43,484 bases of DNA, taken from Alphaproteobacteria bacterium. GTDB taxonomy: Bacteria; Pseudomonadota; Alphaproteobacteria; Rhizobiales; BM303. The stretch lies in assembly GCA_024275895.1 (NCBI GenBank), contig JAJRYE010000011.1, positions 1 to 43,484 on the forward strand, read 5' to 3'. Position 1 is the stretch's first letter, and every line of letters begins with the position of its first letter. Position numbers and translations under genes: made by a program. Under the pieces are notes generated by a model that worked only from the letters and a program-made list of their open reading frames with translations, was not told where the DNA came from and made no database searches. Below, in pieces: positions 35,363 through 43,484 of this stretch.

Positions 35363-37543
35363 TCAGTCTATATCCTGATTTTCTCCCCCGGTCAGGGAAT
35401 ATTCCAGATCCCGGCCCCGTCCCGACAGGCTGGGATTGGTCATAAAATATTTATGGGCGCTGAAGGGAAGCTCATCCTTGTCCACAGCCACACGCTGCCA
35501 GTTTCCATCAGACTGCAAAATCCAGCATTGCTGGTTATCCTTCAGATTGGCGGCCATGATCTGATCAAGTACCTGTTCATGAACCGTCGGATTCAGGATC
35601 GGCACCAGCGATTCGACCCGGCGGTCCAGATTTCGCGGCATCCAGTCCGCCGAAGAGATATAGACTTTAGCCTTACGTGAAGGCAAGCCCTCACCGCAGC
35701 CAAAACAGCAAATCCGCGAATGCTCAAGAAAGCGCCCGACAATACTGGACACCCGGATATTCTCCGACAGGCCCTTCACACCGGGGCGCAAGCAGCAAAT
35801 CCCGCGCACCACAAGATCAATCTGTACCCCGGCATTGCTGGCCCGGTAGAGCGCATCAATGATTCTGCGATCAACCAGCGAATTCATCTTGGCCCAGATC
35901 TGCGCCGGACGCCCGGCAGCGGCGTGTTCGATTTCATCCTCGATATTGGCCAGCAACTGCTTACGCAGACCCAGCGGTGATATGCTTAACTTTTCAAGCT
36001 CGCGCGGCTCACCGTAACCGGTAACAAAGTTGAACAATCGCGCCACATCGCGGCCGATCGCCGGATGAATCGTAAATAGCGAAAGGTCGGTGTAAACCCG
36101 CGCCGTCACGGGGTGATAATTCCCGGTCCCCAGATGCACATAGGAGCGCAGGTTTTTGCCCTCCCTGCGCACCACCAGCGAGGCCTTGGCATGGGTTTTC
36201 CAGTCCATGAAGCCATAAACCACCTGAACCCCGGCCCGCTCCAGATCGCGGGCCCATTTGATATTGGCCGCCTCGTCAAAGCGCGCTTTAAGCTCCACCA
36301 CCGCGGTTACCGATTTGCCCGATTCGGCCGCCTCGCTCAGCGCCTGGACAATCGGCGAGTCCTGCGAGGTGCGGTAAAGGGTTTGCTTGATGGCGATTAC
36401 ATCTGGGTCCGAGGCCGCCTGGCGCAAAAACCGCAGCACAACGTCAAAGCTCTCATAGGGGTGATGGACAATCATGTCCTTTTCCCGGATCGCCGCAAAA
36501 CAATCGCCGCCGTGATCGCGAATTCGTCCGGGAAAGCGCGGCGAATAGGGGGTGAAGATCAAATCCGGCCGGTCATCGGCAATGAGCTGCGAGGCTTCGG
36601 CGAACCCGACCACTCCTTCAAGGATTACCTGGGCGTTTTTGCCCACATGCAACTCGGAGGCGACATATTTGCGCAGGCGCTTGGGCATCGAGGCGTCGAT
36701 TTCAAGCCGGATGACCGAGCCCCGGCGGCGGCGTTTTAGCGCCGATTCAAACAGCAGCACCAGATCTTCCGCCTCTTCCTCGATCTCGATATCCGAATCG
36801 CGGATAATGCGGAAAGAGCCCTGCCCCACCACCTTGTAGCCGGGGAAAAGCTGATCGATAAACATACCGATGACGTTTTCCAGGCTGATATGGAAAATCT
36901 GCCCCTGTTTTGTCTTGCCACCCGCAACCTTGTCCGGCAGACGGATAAAGCGCTGTAGCGAATGGGGAATGGGAAGCAGGGCATTCATGGTCTTGCCATC
37001 GGCCTTGCGGCGCAATTGCAGCGCCTGGGTAAAGCCCAGATTGGGAATGAACGGGAAGGGATGCGCCGGGTCGATCGCCAGCGGGGTCAGCACCGGAAAG
37101 ATGCGCTCCAGAAAATAATTCTCCATCCACTCACGCGATCTGGCCTGAAGTTTTTCCGGCGTGAGCAGAAAAACCCCGGCTTTTTCCAGCTCGGAGCGCA
37201 ATTTTTCCCATTGTTTCTGCTGCTCGGCAATCAGGCGGCCCGTGAGTTGATCAATGTGTTCCAGCTGCTCGGCCGGCGTCAGCCCGTCCTGGCTCCGGGT
37301 TTCAATCCCGGCCTGAACCTGCCCGTAAAGTCCCGCTACCCGGACCATGTAAAACTCGTCAAGATTGGTTGCTGAAATCGACAGGAAACGCAAACGCTCA
37401 AACAGCGGATGGGCCGGGTTGCGCGCCTCTTCAAGCACCCGCATGTTAAAGCGCAGCCAGGACAGCTCGCGGTTGATAAAACGTTCAGGACCCAGAGCCT
37501 CGATTTTGCTCTGTTGCTGTTCTTGACCCGGAAGGCTGGACAA
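35363..37543 (-). CDS. ppk: Polyphosphate kinase 1
   Basis: PPK1 builds polyphosphate from ATP. The 726-residue protein has the N-terminal domain beginning [23 protein letters not shown], the head domain, and two phospholipase D-like C-terminal domains: the first carries [19 protein letters not shown] with the histidine expected to be autophosphorylated, the second [34 protein letters not shown]. Translation apparently starts at a TTG (37543) with GGAG 9 bases upstream; the next in-frame ATG would cut into the conserved N-terminus. hdaA ends 14 bases before it and ppx follows after 7 bases. Confidence 0.95.
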   Translation of the reverse strand: MSSLPGQEQQQSKIEALGPERFINRELSWLRFNMRVLEEARNPAHPLFERLRFLSISATNLDEFYMVRVAGLYGQVQAGIETRSQDGLTPAEQLEHIDQLTGRLIAEQQKQWEKLRSELEKAGVFLLTPEKLQARSREWMENYFLERIFPVLTPLAIDPAHPFPFIPNLGFTQALQLRRKADGKTMNALLPIPHSLQRFIRLPDKVAGGKTKQGQIFHISLENVIGMFIDQLFPGYKVVGQGSFRIIRDSDIEIEEEAEDLVLLFESALKRRRRGSVIRLEIDASMPKRLRKYVASELHVGKNAQVILEGVVGFAEASQLIADDRPDLIFTPYSPRFPGRIRDHGGDCFAAIREKDMIVHHPYESFDVVLRFLRQAASDPDVIAIKQTLYRTSQDSPIVQALSEAAESGKSVTAVVELKARFDEAANIKWARDLERAGVQVVYGFMDWKTHAKASLVVRREGKNLRSYVHLGTGNYHPVTARVYTDLSLFTIHPAIGRDVARLFNFVTGYGEPRELEKLSISPLGLRKQLLANIEDEIEHAAAGRPAQIWAKMNSLVDRRIIDALYRASNAGVQIDLVVRGICCLRPGVKGLSENIRVSSIVGRFLEHSRICCFGCGEGLPSRKAKVYISSADWMPRNLDRRVESLVPILNPTVHEQVLDQIMAANLKDNQQCWILQSDGNWQRVAVDKDELPFSAHKYFMTNPSLSGRGRDLEYSLTGGENQDID

Positions 37544-37557
37544 CTGATGAACTCCGT

Positions 37558-38265
37558 TTACGGTTGTTGCATATTTTGCAGGACCTGCGCCGCCAAAGGC
37601 TTGGTTATGGCGCGGTGTTGCGCCAGCGCTTCTTTGTCAAGCGCCTCGACGAGCCGGACCGCACTGCCCAAAGAGCGCTCCATGCGCGCCACCAGATATT
37701 CCACGATCGAGGCTTCGACAAAAAGCTGCCTGTCGGTAAACAGCTTCACCAGCACCATGCACAAAAGCGCATTATCAGGCTCATGAAGCTCCACCAGCGG
37801 CGCCGCCATCAGGCGCGATTTGAGATCCGGCAGCTGCACCCCCCATTCCACCGGCCAGAGACTGCTTGTGATCAAAATGAAGCCCCGGTGCTCCTGCCCC
37901 CAGTTAATGGCGTGAAACAGCGCCTCCTCATCAAGTCCAGGCAGATGCGCATCCTCGATCAGCAGGGCCCCGTTTGCCAGCAGCGCGGGAACATTTGCGG
38001 TATCAAGCTCCGGCGCGCGCAGCTTTTGCGCCCCGCTCATGGTTTTCCAGATTTCTCCCAGATGCGACTTGCCGCTACCCTTCGGCCCGGCCAGAATCCC
38101 CAGGGGCGAGGGCCAGTCCGGCCAGTGATCGATAAAATCCAGCGCCTCGCGATTACATGCGCTCAGGCAGAAATCCTCAATCCCCATCGCCGGCAGATGC
38201 GGCAGATCAAGCGCCAGTTGCCGCTCGCGCGGGTTGCGCGGTTTTTGCCTGTTAGACCTTGCCAT
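37558..38265 (-). CDS. hdaA: DnaA-related replication regulator HdaA
   Basis: HdaA, the alphaproteobacterial Hda, works with the sliding clamp to convert DnaA-ATP to DnaA-ADP and so limits initiation. The 235-residue protein has the clamp-binding motif QLALDLP at residues 16-22, a DnaA-like AAA+ fold with Walker A GPKGSGKS at 60-67 and Walker B ALLIEDAH at 100-107, and a C-terminal helical part. It has no DNA-binding domain IV, which separates it from DnaA. The start overlaps the end of perM by 14 bases; ATGs at 38271 and 38277 are alternatives. It sits between perM and ppk in one unit. Confidence 0.9.
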   Translation of the reverse strand: MARSNRQKPRNPRERQLALDLPHLPAMGIEDFCLSACNREALDFIDHWPDWPSPLGILAGPKGSGKSHLGEIWKTMSGAQKLRAPELDTANVPALLANGALLIEDAHLPGLDEEALFHAINWGQEHRGFILITSSLWPVEWGVQLPDLKSRLMAAPLVELHEPDNALLCMVLVKLFTDRQLFVEASIVEYLVARMERSLGSAVRLVEALDKEALAQHRAITKPLAAQVLQNMQQP

Positions 38266-39346
38266 CTTCATGCTCATCAGCCGGACCGCCAACGCCCAGA
38301 TAGACCGGGCTGGCAAGATATTGCCTGAGGAAGAAGCGCAAGATCACGCCAAAGGCCGCCGCCAGAGGCACCGCGATCAACATGCCGGTAAAGCCGAACA
38401 GATAACCAAAGGCAAACAGGGCGAACATCAGCCACACCGGATGCAGCCCGACAGAGGAGCCGACAAGCTTGGGCGAGAGAAAATTGCCTTCCAGAAACTG
38501 ACCGGCGGTGAAAATCCCGGCAATGACCAAAATCATCACCCAGTCCGGCCAGAACTGGAACAGAGCGACGCCCAGGGACAAAACCAGCCCGATAATGGAC
38601 CCGACATAAGGAATAAAACTGATCAGCCCCGCCCCGAGCCCGATCAAAAGACCGAATTTAAGCCCCGCCAGCGACAGCCCGATGGCGTAAAACGCCCCCA
38701 GAATGAGACATACCGCCCCCTGCCCGCGTAAAAACCCGTCAATGGCCTTGTCGATATCCGCGGCGATGGTGCGGATAACCGGAGCATGATCGCGCGGCAG
38801 CCAGCTATCGACCTTTTGCACCATCCGGTCCCAGTCCACCAGCATGTAAAAGGCAACGATGGGCGTGACCACCATAAGCGAGATAATGTTCACCAGCGCC
38901 ATGCCGCCGCTCCATAGCGATTGCAGCAAGCTCGCCAGCCAGCTTACCCCCCTGGCGGTGATATCACTCATATTACCGCTCAGAGCGCTCAAATCGCCGT
39001 TCAGGAAAGGCGAGAGCCATTTGCCGCCATATTTCACCACCAGCGCCTCGATGGATTTGAAATAAGCGGGCAGATTATCGGCAAAGGCGCTCATCTGCTT
39101 GCCCAGAACCGGAATGAGAATCAACAGCGCCAGAGAAAACATGATCAGCGCAAACCCCAGAATGAGCGATGAGGCCAGAACCCGCCCCAGCCCCCAGCTT
39201 TCCAGCTTGTCGGCGACAGGATCAAGCAGATAGGCCAGAATCATCCCTGCCACAAAGGGCAGCAGCATGCCGCGCAAAAAAATCAGCACCGCAATGGCGA
39301 CAACAAGAGCTCCAAGCCAGAATACAAGCTGTTTTTTCAGGCTCAT
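38252..39346 (-). CDS. perM: AI-2E (PerM) family membrane protein
   Basis: This 364-residue protein has seven to eight hydrophobic segments and the conserved C-terminal block LISFIPYVGSIIGLVLSLGVALFQ, followed by LEGNFLSPKLVGSSVGLHPVWLMFALFAFGYLFGFTGMLIAVPLAA, which is diagnostic of the AI-2E/PerM family. Characterised members export autoinducer-2 or act as Na+/H+ antiporters; most are unknown. The ATG overlaps the pgsA stop by 4 bases and hdaA overlaps its end. perM upstream of hdaA is a usual alphaproteobacterial arrangement. Confidence 0.9.
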   Translation of the reverse strand: MSLKKQLVFWLGALVVAIAVLIFLRGMLLPFVAGMILAYLLDPVADKLESWGLGRVLASSLILGFALIMFSLALLILIPVLGKQMSAFADNLPAYFKSIEALVVKYGGKWLSPFLNGDLSALSGNMSDITARGVSWLASLLQSLWSGGMALVNIISLMVVTPIVAFYMLVDWDRMVQKVDSWLPRDHAPVIRTIAADIDKAIDGFLRGQGAVCLILGAFYAIGLSLAGLKFGLLIGLGAGLISFIPYVGSIIGLVLSLGVALFQFWPDWVMILVIAGIFTAGQFLEGNFLSPKLVGSSVGLHPVWLMFALFAFGYLFGFTGMLIAVPLAAAFGVILRFFLRQYLASPVYLGVGGPADEHEDGKV

Positions 39347-39957
39347 GACACCTCACCGCGCATGGGTTTCGCCGCCGCTTTGACCTCGCCCGCAGAGGGG
39401 TGCGCAGGCAGGCGCGCCGGCTCTTCCTGATTGGTCATATGTTTTACCCAGCCGATCATATAGCTGATGCCGGACCAGACGGTAAAAATGCTCACCGCAA
39501 CAATGAGTACCAGAATCGCCGATTGCATCTGAAGCTCGAAACCATGATGCGCCAGCACTGCTCCGGCAAGAAGTATCTGCAAGGTGGTATTGACCTTGGA
39601 GACCATCAGCGGCGCCATTTCAACCCGCCGGTCCAGAAGCCATGAGATCAAAACCGCGCCGATAATCAGGATATCACGGCTGACGACAAGCAGAACCAGC
39701 GCCACGGGCAGTTGCTTGCCAACACCAAGGGTTACAAAAATACTGACCAGCAGCGCCTTGTCGGCCACCGGGTCAAGATAGGCGCCAAGCTCGGTCTGCA
39801 TGGAAAAGCGCTTGGCGATAAAACCGTCAATCCCGTCCGATACGCCGGCAATGATAAACAGCCAGAACGCGGGCAGAAACGACCCTGTGATCATCAGGTA
39901 AACAATAATCGGCACCAGGACGATACGGCCTATGGTAATGGCATTGGGTATATTCAC
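39343..39957 (-). CDS. pgsA: CDP-diacylglycerol-glycerol-3-phosphate 3-phosphatidyltransferase-type protein
   Basis: This 204-residue integral membrane protein is of the CDP-alcohol phosphatidyltransferase class, making phosphatidylglycerol phosphate if it is PgsA. The signature is DGIDGFIAKRFSMQTELGAY followed by LDPVADK: Asp41, Asp44, Gly45, Ala48, Gly58, Asp62 and Asp66 match the D-x2-DG-x2-AR-x8-G-x3-D-x3-D pattern, with Lys at the Arg position. The start is GTG (39957). The proline-rich hydrophilic tail after residue 175 is an extension beyond the core. It follows the DUF2066 gene by 43 bases. The exact head-group alcohol is inferred from overall similarity to PgsA. Confidence 0.88.
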   Translation of the reverse strand: MNIPNAITIGRIVLVPIIVYLMITGSFLPAFWLFIIAGVSDGIDGFIAKRFSMQTELGAYLDPVADKALLVSIFVTLGVGKQLPVALVLLVVSRDILIIGAVLISWLLDRRVEMAPLMVSKVNTTLQILLAGAVLAHHGFELQMQSAILVLIVAVSIFTVWSGISYMIGWVKHMTNQEEPARLPAHPSAGEVKAAAKPMRGEVS

Positions 39958-40000
39958 GCGATGGATATTCCTGTTTAGCTCCTGACAAGAAAGCCCGGTC

Positions 40001-41095
40001 TCAATAAGCTCTCAATTCCCAAAACTGTCCCTGATCCGTCATTTCCAGATTGCGCTGCATCATCTCGCGGCTCAGTTGTTCAATCGAGCCGCTATAGCTC
40101 AGGATGACATGCGCGCCCCTGGCCGTCATGGCGCGGATATCCATTTTGGAAACACCGGGAATGGCGGCAAGCCGCTTGCGGATAAGTATCCATTCATTAA
40201 GGCCACGAAACGGCACCGACATGACAAGCGTCTCTCCCGGCCCGTTAACGCCAGCTACCTTGGCATTTTTCCACCGGTTTTCAAGCCGCTGCACAATCCC
40301 GCGCGCCGCGGTTCGAAAGGCATCCTCACGGCCCGCCTTGCCAGTGTAGATATTGTCAAACTCAACCCGGCCCAGCGGGGAATTGCCCTTTAAAAAGACG
40401 TGCACTTCATTGGTGCCGCGTGGTCTGGCAATGGCCACCAGAACCCCCGATACCGAATAGCGCTCCTTAAGCATCTCCATATCCTCGGGCTGGCCCCGCT
40501 AGAGGGTCGCGGCATCTACGGAAAGATCGCTGGCATCGCCGACCGGAAGCAGGATCGGCGTCAGGGTGTTTTCCAGATCAAGCGAACTCCAGGCTTCGTG
40601 CCAGGCATTATCGGGATCAAGTACCGCCTTGCCTCCTTCAATCAGAATCGGGATCAGCAAAACCGGCGTCGCGGTCACATCGGCGATGGGAACATCGTAG
40701 GCCTTGAGATACTCACGTACATTATCGCCGATAAACCGCACCGTCATTCTGGCCTGATACGTCTTCGGACTCGGTTTTTCATCGGAAAGTGAGAAACCGG
40801 CCACAAGCGATTCAATATCCACATCTTTTGCCTTTGGCAGATACTGGCCATCCGCCGCCCGGGTGAGACGGCTGATGAGACGCCTGAAAGCCTCCCTCTG
40901 CCCCTGGGCAAGCGCAATCGTCTTGGCGGCAGAGGCATCCTTGGCCGTGGCCTTGACCGGAACATTCGAGATCGTAAACGGGTCCGCCCTAAGCGGCACA
41001 GTCCCGAAATACAGAACAAGCAGCAAACAGGCGGCAGCAACAAGCGCGCCGCGGCGAACACCGCGGAACACCTTGTAAACATCAACAGCTGACAT
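40001..41095 (-). pseudogene. DUF2066 protein gene split by an in-frame amber codon
   Basis: Read through, this is a 364-residue exported protein of the DUF2066 family: a signal or anchor segment (GALVAAACLLLVLYFGTVPLRA), then DPFTISNVPVKATAKDASAAKTIALAQGQREAF and a second half beginning near MEMLKERYSVSGVLVAIARP. A TAG at 40501-40499 interrupts it after VDAATL, with both halves in the same frame. TAG is one change from CAG or TGG. It may be a point mutation that kills the gene, a read error, or suppression. The gene usually sits at the head of this perM-hdaA cluster in alphaproteobacteria. The function of DUF2066 is unknown. The ATG at 41095 has GGAAG upstream. Confidence 0.8.
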
Positions 41096-41142
41096 AACGG
41101 TAAACTTCCCTCAAATTCAACGCCCCGTTCAATGCAAGCAGT

Positions 41143-41170
41143 ACTATAAACCATGGGCGGCAAAACCCAA
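41143..41170 (-). promoter_or_regulatory. Possible promoter of the DUF2066-pgsA-perM-hdaA-ppk-ppx unit
   Basis: On the minus strand TTGGGT and TATAGT are spaced by 16 bases, about 50 bases upstream of the DUF2066 start. Since all following genes overlap or lie within 43 bases, it may drive the whole unit. Confidence 0.4.
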
Positions 41171-41201
41171 CGTGTTATAACTGCCTTCAATTCTGCACGC
41201 T

Positions 41202-42407
41202 TCAGGCAAGAGTGTCCAGCGCCCCTATAATATCGGTTCTCAAATCTTCATAGTCCTCAAGACCGACCGAAATCCGGATCAGCCCGTCGGTGAAGCCGTG
41301 TTTGATCCGCTCTTCGGGCGCATAGGTCACATGGGTCATGCTCGCCGGGTGCTGTACCAGGGTTTCGGCGTCCCCCAGACTAACCGCCGAAGTGACAATA
41401 TCCAGCGCGTCCATGAAAGCCCGCCCGGCTTCAAGCCCGCCCTTGAGTTCCAGCGCGATCATGCCGCCGAACTGGTCCATCTGCCGCGCCGCCAGCTCGT
41501 GATCGGGCGAGGATGCTAGGCCGGGATAAAAAACCTCGTCAACCGCGCCGTGCCCTTCAAGATCAACCGCCAGTTTTTGCGCGCTTTGCGAGTGCCGGTC
41601 CATACGCAGTTGCAGGGTTTTGAGCCCCCGTAAGATCAAGAACGCATCAAAGCTTGAAACCATCGCGCCGGTCAGCTCCTTGATACCCTCAAACCTGATC
41701 CGGTCAACCATCTCTTGTGAACCGACAACCGCCCCGGCGAGCAAATCGCCGTGCCCGCCAAGATATTTGGTCGCCGAATGAATAACCAGATCCGCCCCGA
41801 ACTCCAGCGGCCGTTGCAGATAAGGCGTGCAATAGGTATTGTCGACAATAAACACGGCGTCCGATTTGCGGCAGATATCGCCGATCGCCGCCAGATCGAT
41901 AATCCGCATATTGGGATTGGCCGGCGTTTCGCAAAACACAATTTTTGTCCGCGGTGAAATCGCCGCCTCGAGTTCTGAAGGCTTCGACATATCGATAAAA
42001 CGGTGCTTGATGCCGAATTTTTGCGCATGATGCTGCAACAGCGAGAAAGTGCAGCCATAAAGCGTTTTATCGGCCAGAATCTCATCTCCCGCCCCGAGCA
42101 GGGTCCAGAATGTAGCCGTTATCGCCCCCATGCCCGAACTGGTCACAAGCGCCGCCTCGCCCCCTTCAAGCACCGCAAGCCGGTTTTCAAGCACCGAAAC
42201 CCCCGGATTCCCCACCCGGTGATAAACATAGCCCTGCGCCTCTCCGGCAAAACGCGCCGAGCCTTCATCCGAGCTGCCAAAGGCGAAGGTCGAGGAGAAA
42301 AACACCGGCGGGTTCAGACTGCCGTGATAATCCAGCGGGTCATATCCGTGGTGGATGGCGCGGGTTGCAAAGCCCAGCGGTTGATTACGCGTGTTGGATG
42401 CGCTCAT
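41202..42407 (-). CDS. megL: Methionine gamma-lyase (trans-sulfuration PLP enzyme)
   Basis: This 401-residue PLP enzyme belongs to the Cys/Met metabolism family; the PLP lysine is Lys214 in HSATKYLGGHGDLLAG. I favour methionine gamma-lyase, which cleaves methionine to methanethiol, ammonia and 2-oxobutyrate. The reason is that Tyr117 and Cys119 in TLYGCTF match the family-specific tyrosine and cysteine of the Pseudomonas putida enzyme, and the flanking regions (DNTYCTPYLQRPLEFGADLV, AVSLGDAETLVQHPASMTH) resemble it closely. Cystathionine gamma-synthase or O-acylhomoserine sulfhydrylase activity is the alternative. The start at 42407 has AAAGGAG 10 bases upstream; the 66 extra codons upstream are not conserved. 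It diverges from purM. Confidence 0.85.
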   Translation of the reverse strand: MSASNTRNQPLGFATRAIHHGYDPLDYHGSLNPPVFFSSTFAFGSSDEGSARFAGEAQGYVYHRVGNPGVSVLENRLAVLEGGEAALVTSSGMGAITATFWTLLGAGDEILADKTLYGCTFSLLQHHAQKFGIKHRFIDMSKPSELEAAISPRTKIVFCETPANPNMRIIDLAAIGDICRKSDAVFIVDNTYCTPYLQRPLEFGADLVIHSATKYLGGHGDLLAGAVVGSQEMVDRIRFEGIKELTGAMVSSFDAFLILRGLKTLQLRMDRHSQSAQKLAVDLEGHGAVDEVFYPGLASSPDHELAARQMDQFGGMIALELKGGLEAGRAFMDALDIVTSAVSLGDAETLVQHPASMTHVTYAPEERIKHGFTDGLIRISVGLEDYEDLRTDIIGALDTLA

Positions 42408-42570
42408 GTTAATTTGTCTCCTTTGACTCCCGGTGGCCCTGATGCGGGTAAAAATGAATGCCCGTTTCCTGTGCGATACAAACCAAAGCCGATGAACAGC
42501 CTTGAACGCGCACAAGGGCTGGTTTACACCCCGAGGGAAAGTTTTCATAAAGAAATTTGCGGATGTGATC

Positions 42571-43484
42571 GTGACCGAAACACAAAAGGCCAAAGACGGC
42601 CTCACTTACAAGCAGGCCGGGGTTGATATTGCGGCGGGCAATGCGCTGGTCAAAGCCATCGGCCCCATGGCGCGGGCAACGGCGCGGCCGGGCTCGGAAG
42701 CCGGGCTGGGCGGGTTTGGCGGGTTGTTTGATTTAAAAGCCGCCGGTTACAGCGACCCGCTTCTGGTCGCCGCCAATGACGGGGTCGGCACCAAGCTCAA
42801 GCTTGCCTTTACCTGTCAAAAGCATAACAGCGTCGGCATCGATCTTGTCGCCATGTGCGTCAATGATCTTGTGGTGCAAGGGGCCGAGCCTCTTTTTTTT
42901 CTCGATTATTTCGCCACCGGCAAACTTGAGGCCGGGGAAGCTGCATCGGTAATTTCCGGTATTGCCGAGGGCTGCAAACAGGCGGGCGCGGCGCTTATTG
43001 GCGGCGAGACGGCGGAAATGCCCGGCATGTATGATGCAGGCGAGTATGATCTGGCGGGATTCGCCGTTGGCGCAGTGAACCGCGATGCCCTCTTGCCACG
43101 CAGTGATATTGCCACGGGTGATGTGATTTTGGGGATGAGCTCATCGGGCATTCATTCCAACGGCTTTTCTCTGGTGCGAAAACTGGTTGAAACTTCAGGC
43201 ACTGGCTATAATGACCCGGCCCCCTTTGCACCCGGTTCCACCCTTGGCGAGGCGCTGCTGACCCCGACGCGCATTTATGTCAAACCCCTGCTGGAAGCCT
43301 TGCGCAATACAACCGGCATCAAGGCGCTGGCCCATATCACCGGCGGCGGGATTACCGAGAATATTCCGCGCATCCTCCCCGGTGGCCTGGATGCGCAAAT
43401 CAATCTGTCGGCGCTCACCCCCGCACCGGTCTTTGGCTGGCTCAGCGAAGCGGGCAGGATCAAGGAAAAAGAAATGCTCCTCAC
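42571..43484 (+). CDS. purM: Phosphoribosylformylglycinamidine cyclo-ligase (AIR synthetase), 3' end missing
   Basis: PurM closes the imidazole ring in purine synthesis, converting FGAM to AIR with ATP. The visible 304 codons start GTG-ACC-GAA ([20 protein letters not shown]) and include [13 protein letters not shown], the ATP-site segment [40 protein letters not shown] and [14 protein letters not shown]. The frame is still open at the window edge. GGAT lies 8 bases before the GTG at 42571; a second GTG at 42565 is possible, and no in-frame ATG is available. In related genomes purN usually follows, beyond this window. It diverges from the methionine gamma-lyase gene across 163 bases. Confidence 0.95.
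   Translation, partial: MTETQKAKDGLTYKQAGVDIAAGNALVKAIGPMARATARPGSEAGLGGFGGLFDLKAAGYSDPLLVAANDGVGTKLKLAFTCQKHNSVGIDLVAMCVNDLVVQGAEPLFFLDYFATGKLEAGEAASVISGIAEGCKQAGAALIGGETAEMPGMYDAGEYDLAGFAVGAVNRDALLPRSDIATGDVILGMSSSGIHSNGFSLVRKLVETSGTGYNDPAPFAPGSTLGEALLTPTRIYVKPLLEALRNTTGIKALAHITGGGITENIPRILPGGLDAQINLSALTPAPVFGWLSEAGRIKEKEMLL

Noticed and set aside
42408-42570. A SAM-type riboswitch before the methionine gamma-lyase gene
   Set aside because: I looked for the SAM-II conserved segments on the minus strand and did not find them.

Overview
The window is a gene-dense, GC-rich stretch of an alphaproteobacterial chromosome. Three things point to the class and probably to Hyphomicrobiales/Rhizobiales or a close relative. 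First, a circularly permuted two-piece tmRNA gene lies at 9282-9608, with tag ANDNYAEARLAA. Second, the gene orders thyA-folA-hflK-hflC-DUF2065-degP, miaA/serB divergent, and DUF2066-pgsA-perM-hdaA-ppk-ppx are typical of the class. Third, palindromic repeats of a rhizobial type are present. Almost everything is core housekeeping. I see no prophage, CRISPR array, transposase, rRNA or tRNA.

Layout. 1-3922: branched-chain amino acid synthesis (ilvI, start of ilvH), then miaA and serB diverging from a 22-bp gap. 3958-9199 (minus): thyA-folA, then hflK-hflC-DUF2065-degP, an envelope protein quality-control operon. 9200-10040 has no protein gene but holds the permuted tmRNA, its terminator, four 41-bp tandem repeats and a palindromic mobile-type repeat. 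The next gene is sspB, whose product delivers tmRNA-tagged proteins to ClpXP, so tag and adaptor are neighbours. Then come fumC, a small ribbon-helix-helix protein, a DsrE-like periplasmic protein, a large AsmA protein and a D-lactate dehydrogenase-type flavoenzyme. 17.9-22.3 kb: rpmI-rplT-pheS-pheT; pheS is frameshifted at a run of 12 C. 22.3-31.3 kb: nnrU, a DUF442 phosphatase-like gene, an Lrp/AsnC regulator, prmA-uvrD, a LysE exporter, a secreted ankyrin protein, a ClC channel and a GFA-family protein. 31.5-33.5 kb: a two-gene TPP-dependent E1 dehydrogenase without E2/E3. 33.8-41.1 kb (minus): DUF2066-pgsA-perM-hdaA-ppk-ppx, joined by overlaps or short gaps, with an in-frame amber codon splitting the DUF2066 gene. 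The window ends with a methionine gamma-lyase gene and the start of purM, which diverge from each other.

The most interesting material is not protein coding: the permuted tmRNA next to sspB; the tandem and palindromic repeats, three of which span about 86-88 bp; the pheS homopolymer frameshift together with a hairpin over its ribosome-binding site; and the amber-split DUF2066 gene. I did not find a clear new defence or biosynthetic system. The frameshift and the amber codon could be assembly errors and should be checked against reads first.
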